NCBI GenBank assembly: GCA_937983055.1 | Contig: CALJLA010000054.1 | Location: 1-28,885, forward strand | DNA length: 28,885 bases | Source: an uncultured Pseudomonadota bacterium | Lineage (GTDB): Bacteria > Pseudomonadota > Gammaproteobacteria > Burkholderiales > Eutrophovitaceae | Direction: 5' to 3' | Part shown: one piece after another, positions 23,818 to 28,885 of the stretch | How positions within the stretch are numbered: the stretch's first letter is position 1 | Layout: each line of letters opens with the position of its first letter | Notes under the pieces: generated by a model | Seen by the model: only the letters and a program-made list of their open reading frames with translations | Database searches by the model: none | Told to the model about the DNA's origin: nothing | Position numbers and translations under genes: made by a program

Positions 23818-24390
23818 TCAGTCCAGGTACTCGAACACCTTGACCACGCGCGACACCCCACCCGTGGTCGCCGTCACCTGTGCGGCGGCCTCGGCTTCGG
23901 CGCGGGTCACCAGGCCCATCAGGTAAACGGCCCCGTTCTCGGTGGTCACCTTGACGTGGTTGGCGCTGACCTCGTCGTTCTGCACCAACCGGCCCTTGAC
24001 GCGGCTGGTCAGCAGCCCGTCGTTGCTGCGAGCGACCAGCGAGATGGTGCCCGCGATCTCGAGTTCGTTCTGCACATTGCGTACGTTAGGCGTCTCCAGC
24101 GCAATCGCGGTGATCTCGTTCTTGATTTCCTCCGAGGGGACCTGACCGGTCAACAGCACGAAGCGGTTGTAGCTGGTCACGTTGACGCGCACCCGGTCAG
24201 CGTAGCGTTCCTTGATCCGGTTGGAGGCCTTGATCTCGATGGTCTGGTCTTCAAGGATGGTTGCGCTGGTGCGGCGGTCCTCCGCCACCATCACGCCGGC
24301 GCCGACGCCGGCGCCCACCAGCAGCGGCGCGCAGCCCTGCAGCACGGGCAGCACCAGAAACACTGCAAGAGCAAGATACGGAAGTCTCAT
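23818..24390 (-). CDS. dolP: Dual BON-domain outer-membrane lipoprotein (DolP/YraP type)
   Basis: This is a lipoprotein of about 190 residues with a signal ending LPVLQGC (lipobox), followed by a short glycine-rich segment and two BON domains (about residues 50-115 and 125-190) with typical LLTGQV and YLMGLV strands. DolP supports outer-membrane integrity and localises to the division site in E. coli. ATG 24390 was chosen because GGAG lies 7 nt before it; ATG 24393 and a TTG at 24414 are alternatives. The start region overlaps the stop of the SIS gene. Position after the SIS protein and YraN follows the E. coli yraL-yraP order. Confidence 0.9.
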   Translation of the reverse strand: MRLPYLALAVFLVLPVLQGCAPLLVGAGVGAGVMVAEDRRTSATILEDQTIEIKASNRIKERYADRVRVNVTSYNRFVLLTGQVPSEEIKNEITAIALETPNVRNVQNELEIAGTISLVARSNDGLLTSRVKGRLVQNDEVSANHVKVTTENGAVYLMGLVTRAEAEAAAQVTATTGGVSRVVKVFEYLD

Positions 24391-24980
24391 CATTCGGCTC
24401 CGAGCAAAAGACAATCGATAGCGTCACAGAGGCAGTGCAGGCACAGCAGGTGCACTTCCTGGATGCGGGCGGTGCGATCGGCGGGCACGCAGATGTGCAC
24501 GTCGTCCTGGCGCAGCAGCCCGGCCATTTTCCCGCCGTTCCTGCCGGTCAGCGCGATCACGCCCATCTGGCGGTCGTGGGCGGCCTCGATCGCGCGGATC
24601 ACGTTTGGAGAATTGCCGCTGGTCGAGATGGCGAGCAGCAGGTCGCCGGGGTTGCCCAGCCCGCGCACCTGCTTCGCGAACACGTCGTTGAAGTCGTAGT
24701 CGTTGGCGATCGAGGTCAGCGTCGATGTGTCCGTGCTGAGTGCCATCGCGGCGAGCGGCGGCCGCTCCATCTCGAAGCGGTTCAGCAGCTCGGCGGCAAA
24801 ATGCTGGGCATCGGCGGCCGATCCCCCGTTGCCGCAGGCGAGAATCTTGTGCTCGCCGACCAGGCAGGCGACCATTCGCTCCGACGCCCGCGCCAGCGGG
24901 TCGGCAAGCACGTCCACCGCACGCAGCTTGAGGTTTGCGCTGTCGTTGAAATGCTGGTTGATGCGGGAAATCAGATCCAT
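24390..24980 (-). CDS. SIS-domain protein, DiaA / phosphoheptose isomerase (GmhA) type
   Basis: This 196-residue sugar-isomerase-fold protein contains ACGNGGSAADAQHFAAELLNRF (about 48-69), AISTSGNSPNV and the late QEVHLLCLHCLCDAID helix. GmhA makes heptose 7-phosphate for LPS; DiaA, of the same fold, promotes DnaA assembly at oriC. Gene order (rsmI, lpoA, yraN, this gene, dolP) is that of E. coli yraO/diaA. However, a heptose adenylyltransferase elsewhere in this window shows the heptose pathway operates, so GmhA activity is possible. The family cannot be split by eye. Confidence 0.85.
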   Translation of the reverse strand: MDLISRINQHFNDSANLKLRAVDVLADPLARASERMVACLVGEHKILACGNGGSAADAQHFAAELLNRFEMERPPLAAMALSTDTSTLTSIANDYDFNDVFAKQVRGLGNPGDLLLAISTSGNSPNVIRAIEAAHDRQMGVIALTGRNGGKMAGLLRQDDVHICVPADRTARIQEVHLLCLHCLCDAIDCLLLGAE

Positions 24981-25049
24981 GAAGAAAAGCCAGTGGGTCG
25001 GCTGGCGGGGATTATTGCATAAAGCGCTGCTGGCGCATCGAGCCCGGCG

Positions 25050-25388
25050 TCATTCGCCGAAGGCATTGCGTACCCATTCGATCCGGGTGTCGCCATCCAG
25101 CAACACCGCGTCGAAACGGCAGGCCGGCAGGTCGTGATGCGCGCTCATGAAATGCCGGGCCGCCGTCAGCAGGCGCGACCGCTTGCCGGCGGTGATGCTT
25201 TCGGAAGCGCCGCCGACCCGGGTCGAGCTGCGCATGCGCACCTCGACAAAGACGATCTGGGCGGCGTCGCGCATGACCAGGTCTATCTCGCCGAAACGGC
25301 ATCGGTAGTTGCGCTCGATCAGGCGCAGTCCGCGCGCCTGGAGGAAGCGAAGCGCGGCATCCTCGGCGTTCCTGCCGCGCAGGCTCAT
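25050..25388 (-). CDS. yraN: YraN family (UPF0102) endonuclease-like protein
   Basis: This 112-residue protein has a restriction-endonuclease-like core: RGRNAEDAALRFLQARG, then NYRCRFGEIDLVMRD with the E-I-D-L acidic pair and FVEVRMRSS with the E-V-R motif (usually E-V-K). This is the PD-(D/E)xK-like arrangement, with Lys replaced by Arg. Its cellular function is unknown; a Holliday-junction-resolvase-like fold is predicted for the family. The start ATG at 25388 overlaps the lpoA stop by 4 nt and matches the usual N-terminus; the longer open frame is shadow. A 69-bp gap separates it from the SIS gene. Confidence 0.92.
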   Translation of the reverse strand: MSLRGRNAEDAALRFLQARGLRLIERNYRCRFGEIDLVMRDAAQIVFVEVRMRSSTRVGGASESITAGKRSRLLTAARHFMSAHHDLPACRFDAVLLDGDTRIEWVRNAFGE

Positions 25389-26683
25389 CGTGGCGCGTCG
25401 GCGGCGGGTAGGCGCGCGGGGCCGGCGGAGAAATACGCCGGCACCGGTTGGCGCTGGATCTGGCGGGTGCGGGTGAGGGTGATGGAGGCGGTGACGCCGT
25501 CGATGGCGAGCGACGCCGGATCGCGCTGAAGCAGCGCGCGGATCACCCGGTAGGCATCGATGCCCAGGGCGTAGAACCGCTCCTGGTCCAGTGCGGCCGA
25601 CGACACGTCCGGTCGCAGGTAGCTCATGACCGCCGCGTGGTCGGGCTGCAGAAGCCAAGGCATGTCGACGAAACGGACACCGTCCAGGTCGTAGAGCTCG
25701 AGGCGGTCGGCATTCGAGGCGTAGACCATCGACGTCGCGTAGATCGGCAGCCGGTTGCCGAGGTAGGAGCGGATGAAGCGCGCGCGCGTGGCGTCGAGCG
25801 ACAGGAAGATCGCGTCGGCGGTGGTGTTCTTCACCAGCTGGCGGAGCTGGCCGAGAGTGGCCGCCTCGGTGGAATAGACGAACTCGTCGGCGACGTCCGC
25901 CTTCAGGCGCCGCCATTCCTCCTTGAACGCCTGCGCGATGCGCCGACCGACCGGTGTCTCGCCGATAACCACCAGCGCCTTGCGCCCGCCCTCGCGAAAC
26001 GCGTAACGGGCCACCGCCCGGGCCTCGGCCTCGATCTGCAGTCCGAACACATACAGGTTCTCGGGCAGGCGGATCTCGGTTTCCGGAGAATTGAGTGCGA
26101 GCGTCGGCACCTCGATGCGGCCGCTTGCGGCCACGGCGGAGACGCCGTCGCGGGTAAGCGGGCCGATCACCGCGCGTGCGCCCGACGACATCGCCCGCCG
26201 GTAAGCATCGGTGATCTGGTAGGTGTCTTCGGTGGTTGCGTAGACGATGACCGGCAGCGAAGGATCCTGCGCGAACGAAGCAGCCGACAGCACGCCGAGC
26301 CGGATCGCGTCGGCGTAGCGGCGAAACGCGTTGGACTGCAGCGGCAGGAGCAGCGCGATATGCGGATTGTCCAGCCGGTAGCGGTTGTCTTCCACCGTTT
26401 CCGGGCGCGTGTCCGTCGGGGGCAGCGGTGCCTGCGCCGGTTGCCGCTCGCCCGGCACGGGCTGCACCCCTGAGTCCGGCTGCCGGTCGGGCGGACGCTG
26501 CTGCAGATCGCGTTGCCCGTCGATGGATTCAGCCGGCGGCTCTGGCGTCTTGGTTTGCGCGGGGGGCGCGGTCTCCTCCGCAAACAGCGGCACCTGCGCA
26601 AGCGCAGTGTGGGTGGATAGCGTTGCTACCGCCCAGTATAGTAGCGCCCAGACGAGCAGCGACAGGACGGACCCGCGGTGCAT
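25385..26683 (-). CDS. lpoA: Penicillin-binding protein activator, LpoA C-domain type
   Basis: This 432-residue exported protein has a signal peptide (about residues 1-29, ending ALAQ), a proline/glutamine-rich linker to about residue 95, and a periplasmic-binding-protein fold (NPHIALLLPLQSNAFRRYADAIRLGV onward) resembling the C-terminal domain of LpoA, which activates PBP1A. The N-terminal TPR-like domain of E. coli LpoA is absent, as is common in betaproteobacteria. No lipobox is seen, so despite the name it is probably a soluble periplasmic or signal-anchored form. ATG 26683 is 12 bp from the divergent rsmI start. It overlaps yraN by 4 nt. Confidence 0.87.
   Translation of the reverse strand: MHRGSVLSLLVWALLYWAVATLSTHTALAQVPLFAEETAPPAQTKTPEPPAESIDGQRDLQQRPPDRQPDSGVQPVPGERQPAQAPLPPTDTRPETVEDNRYRLDNPHIALLLPLQSNAFRRYADAIRLGVLSAASFAQDPSLPVIVYATTEDTYQITDAYRRAMSSGARAVIGPLTRDGVSAVAASGRIEVPTLALNSPETEIRLPENLYVFGLQIEAEARAVARYAFREGGRKALVVIGETPVGRRIAQAFKEEWRRLKADVADEFVYSTEAATLGQLRQLVKNTTADAIFLSLDATRARFIRSYLGNRLPIYATSMVYASNADRLELYDLDGVRFVDMPWLLQPDHAAVMSYLRPDVSSAALDQERFYALGIDAYRVIRALLQRDPASLAIDGVTASITLTRTRQIQRQPVPAYFSAGPARLPAADAPR
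26614..26642 (+). promoter_or_regulatory. Candidate rsmI promoter inside the lpoA coding region
   Basis: TGGATA (26614-26619, 4 of 6) is followed by 17 bp and TATAGT (26637-26642, 5 of 6), within the signal-peptide codons of lpoA. The predicted leader to the GTG at 26696 is about 47 nt. The AT-rich hexamer stands out in GC-rich DNA. Confidence 0.5.
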
Positions 26684-26695
26684 GGAGAAATTTTC

Positions 26696-27550
26696 GTGGC
26701 GAAACAGGCCACATTATATGTGGTGGCCACGCCGATCGGAAATCTCCGCGATATCACCTTGCGCGCGCTCGACGTGCTTAGGACGGCGGACATCATTGCC
26801 GCCGAGGACACCCGGGTTACCGGCTCGCTGCTGTCGAGCCACGGCATCAGCACGCGGGTGATCTCGACCCATCGTCACAATGAACGCGAGTCCGCGGCCG
26901 GCATCGTCAAGCTGCTTGCCGAAGGCAAATCGGTCGCGCTGGTGAGCGACGCCGGTACCCCGGGGGTGAGCGATCCTGGGGCGGTTGCGGCCGCGCAGGC
27001 CATGGCCGCGGGCTTCGACGTGGTTGCAGTGCCCGGGCCGAGCGCGCTGTGCGCCGCGCTGTCGGTGTGCGGACTGAGCGCACCGCGGATCTGCTTTACC
27101 GGATTCCTGCCGGCAAGGCAGGCGCAGCGACGCGAGTTGCTGGCCTCGCTCGCCCTTGAGAAAGGGCTGCAGGTATTTTTCGAGGCGCCGCACCGAATCG
27201 AGGAGAGTGTGGCGGACATGATCGATGCCTATGGGGCGCAGCCGAGAATCGCCATTGCGCGCGAGTTGACCAAGCTTTACGAGGAGGTCCATCAGTGCGC
27301 GCTGGGCGAAGTGCCCGCGTGGCTCCGACAGCGGCCGGAGAGAATGCGGGGAGAATTCGTGGTGGTTGTCGACAGCGCCGGTGCCGGCGACGAAGCCGCG
27401 GAAGCCGAAGCCAACCGGGTGCTCGGCCTGCTGCTCGACGCGCTGCCGCTGAAGCAAGCGGTGAAACTCGCGGCCGACATCACCGGGCACAAGCGCAATC
27501 TGCTGTACCAGACGGCGCTGGCGATCAAGGGGGCTGGCGCCGCGCGCTGA
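26696..27550 (+). CDS. rsmI: 16S rRNA (cytidine-1402 2'-O) methyltransferase
   Basis: This 284-residue SAM-dependent methyltransferase of the tetrapyrrole-methylase fold modifies C1402 in the ribosomal P site. The N-terminus TLYVVATPIGNLRDIT, AAEDTRVTGSLL, the GTPGVSDPG loop and VPGPSALCAAL are family hallmarks, as is FEAPHRIEE. The start is GTG at 26696, since GGAG lies 8 nt upstream and it gives MAKQATLYV at the usual length; GTG 26678 is an alternative that would overlap lpoA. It is divergent from lpoA, as in many proteobacteria (yraL-yraM), and pyrC follows after 30 bp. Confidence 0.95.
   Translation: MAKQATLYVVATPIGNLRDITLRALDVLRTADIIAAEDTRVTGSLLSSHGISTRVISTHRHNERESAAGIVKLLAEGKSVALVSDAGTPGVSDPGAVAAAQAMAAGFDVVAVPGPSALCAALSVCGLSAPRICFTGFLPARQAQRRELLASLALEKGLQVFFEAPHRIEESVADMIDAYGAQPRIAIARELTKLYEEVHQCALGEVPAWLRQRPERMRGEFVVVVDSAGAGDEAAEAEANRVLGLLLDALPLKQAVKLAADITGHKRNLLYQTALAIKGAGAAR
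26713..26741 (-). promoter_or_regulatory. Candidate lpoA promoter inside the rsmI coding region
   Basis: On the minus strand a perfect TATAAT (26718-26713) is preceded at 17 bp by a weak TTCCGA (26741-26736). It lies within the first codons of rsmI and forces the rare leucine codon TTA there. An inverted repeat CCACAT-TAT-ATGTGG (26709-26723) covers the -10. Confidence 0.5.
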
Positions 27551-27580
27551 GCCCCGACGCGGACAATCGGTCGGAAAAAC

Positions 27581-28618
27581 ATGCAAAGACTCGACATTAC
27601 CCGTCCGGACGACTGGCATCTGCATCTGCGCGACGGCGATGCCCTGCGTGCCGTGCTTCCCGATACCGCGCGGCGATTTGCCCGCGCGATCGTGATGCCC
27701 AACCTGAAGCCGCCGGTCGTCGATACCCCGCGCGCGCAGGCCTACCGCGAGCGTATTCTGGCCGCGCTGCCGGCAGACAGCGATTTCAGCCCGCTGATGA
27801 CGCTTTATCTCACCGATCTGACCTCGGCGCAGGAGATACGGCGTGCGCGCGAAAGCGGCATCGTATACGCGGCGAAGTATTACCCGGCCGGCGCGACCAC
27901 CAACTCGGAGTCGGGCGTGACCGATATCCGCAGGTGCGCGCGAGCCCTCGAGGCCATGGCGGAATCCGGCCTGCCGCTGCTGATCCACGGGGAAGTTACC
28001 GATCCGTCGGTCGATGTGTTCGACCGCGAGCGCACGTTCATCGAGCGCGAGCTGACCCGCCTGGTGGGGGATTTCCCGGGACTGAAGATCGTGCTCGAGC
28101 ACATCACCACCCGCGACGCGGTGCAGTTCGTGCAGGAGGCACCGGGCAACGTCGCGGCGACCGTGACCGTGCACCATCTGCTGCTCAACCGCAACGCGAT
28201 ATTCCAGGGCGGTCTGCGCCCGCATCATTTCTGTCTGCCGGTGCTGAAGCGGGAAGTTCATCGCCAGGCGCTGGTGGCGGCAGCAACTTCGGGAAATCCG
28301 AAATTCTTTCTCGGCACCGACAGCGCGCCGCATGAACGCAGCACCAAGGAAGCGGACTGCGGCTGCGCCGGCGTGTACACCGCGCACGGGGCGATCGAAC
28401 TCTACGCCGAAGTGTTCGAGGCCGCCGGCGCACTCGACCGGCTCGAGGCCTTCGCCAGCTTCCATGGCGCGGATTTCTACGGGCTGCCCAGAAACCGCGG
28501 ACGCCTGGTACTCGAGCGGCGCGCCTGGCGTGTGCCGCCGGTGCTTGCCTTCGGCGGCGGCGAACTGGTGCCGCTGCGCGCCAGCGGTCAGATCGAGTGG
28601 CAGTTGTCGCATGTTTAG
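27581..28618 (+). CDS. pyrC: Dihydroorotase, PyrC type II
   Basis: This 345-residue zinc enzyme cyclises carbamoyl aspartate to dihydroorotate in pyrimidine synthesis. The metal-binding HLHLRDGD near residue 13, the carboxylated-lysine region YAAKYYPAGATTNSESG (Lys near residue 102), LIHGEV, LEHITT and GTDSAPH (last metal Asp and His) are all intact. The length matches E. coli PyrC. ATG 27581 has only a weak ribosome binding site. It ends in TAG. The 30-bp gap after rsmI suggests a shared transcript. Confidence 0.96.
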   Translation: MQRLDITRPDDWHLHLRDGDALRAVLPDTARRFARAIVMPNLKPPVVDTPRAQAYRERILAALPADSDFSPLMTLYLTDLTSAQEIRRARESGIVYAAKYYPAGATTNSESGVTDIRRCARALEAMAESGLPLLIHGEVTDPSVDVFDRERTFIERELTRLVGDFPGLKIVLEHITTRDAVQFVQEAPGNVAATVTVHHLLLNRNAIFQGGLRPHHFCLPVLKREVHRQALVAAATSGNPKFFLGTDSAPHERSTKEADCGCAGVYTAHGAIELYAEVFEAAGALDRLEAFASFHGADFYGLPRNRGRLVLERRAWRVPPVLAFGGGELVPLRASGQIEWQLSHV

Positions 28619-28631
28619 CAAGGAGATGACG

Positions 28632-28885
28632 ATGAAGCAGATGGCTTTCGCTCGAATCGGCGGGTGGGTGCTCGGCGGTGCGCTGCTCGCGCCGATGGCC
28701 GCCCCGGTTGCGGCGGCGGATCTCGACCGCCTGGGCATCCTCGGACAGGGCCAGTTCCGGCTGTTGTCCGAGGATCTGGCCGCAGCGCTGTCGTACAAGC
28801 CGGTTATTCCGGCTGAACCGCTCGGACTGACGGGATTCGACATCGGGGTCGAAGTCAGTGTCACCGACCTGCGCAGCGCCGAGGC
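28632..28885 (+). CDS. Exported protein of unknown function, 5' part (runs off window)
   Basis: The frame is open from ATG 28632 to the window end (84 codons). AGGAG (28621-28625) is 6 nt before the ATG, which favours it over the ATG at 28626. The N-terminus is a Sec signal peptide (basic start, LGGALLAPMAAPVAAA), with cleavage likely before DLDRLGILG. The visible mature part includes FRLLSEDLAAALSYKP and ends GFDIGVEVSVTDLRSAEA, which could be the first strands of a beta-barrel or beta-rich periplasmic protein. I do not recognise the family. It starts 14 bp after pyrC. Confidence 0.75.
   Translation, partial: MKQMAFARIGGWVLGGALLAPMAAPVAAADLDRLGILGQGQFRLLSEDLAAALSYKPVIPAEPLGLTGFDIGVEVSVTDLRSAE

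Noticed and set aside
26714..28864. A 716-residue open frame on the minus strand opposite rsmI and pyrC
   Set aside because: Both opposite genes have complete catalytic motifs; the antisense product is low-complexity and begins at the window end without a start context.

Overview
The window is about 28.9 kb of very GC-rich DNA (roughly 68-70 % by eye) with tightly packed genes. Gene content suggests a betaproteobacterium, probably Rhodocyclales-like: coaX followed by a SPOR-domain gene, a stand-alone heptose-1-phosphate adenylyltransferase, and the block rsmI / lpoA / yraN / SIS protein / BON lipoprotein. This placement rests on family recognition, not on a search. I saw no rRNA, tRNA, CRISPR array, insertion sequence or phage gene.

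Layout. 1-1194 (+): the 3' end of coaX and an overlapping SPOR-domain gene broken by an in-frame TAG. 1205-2932 (-): a fused SbmA/YddA-type ABC transporter. 3038-9395 (-): a heptose adenylyltransferase followed by yejA-yejB-yejE-yejF for oligopeptide uptake; yejA carries an in-frame TAG next to a cluster of odd residues. 9458-14290 (-) and 14376-23810 (+): a large divergent cluster. 23818-26683 (-): BON lipoprotein, SIS protein, YraN and LpoA-like activator. 26696-28885 (+): rsmI, pyrC and the start of an unknown exported protein.

The most interesting part is the divergent cluster around 14.3 kb. At its centre is a MerR-family regulator whose cobalamin domain has the W-x9-EH and E-x-H-x-x-G motifs of the light-sensing CarH/LitR family. 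Leftward it runs with a degenerate receiver-cyclase protein, a 102-aa unknown protein, a DUF2256 zinc-ribbon-like protein, an Fe-S (6-4) photolyase with all four cluster cysteines, and a diiron desaturase-like protein. Rightward lie a small secreted protein, folE2, then a chain of genes overlapping by 4-8 nt: FAD oxidoreductase, DUF1365, a Cfa-like methyltransferase with altered catalytic residues, a chalcone-isomerase-like protein, a GPH-type transporter and a DUF3833 lipoprotein. An SDR and a class I photolyase close the series. The two arms start from back-to-back promoters whose -10 boxes overlap, with two 11-bp-spaced repeats on the rightward -35.

My reading is a B12-dependent light/photo-oxidative stress regulon joining DNA photorepair, pterin supply and membrane-lipid modification (possibly furan fatty acids). 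Individual family calls are strong; co-regulation is inferred from layout and promoter sequence. The least described parts are the dead receiver-cyclase, the small secreted protein and the 102-aa protein.
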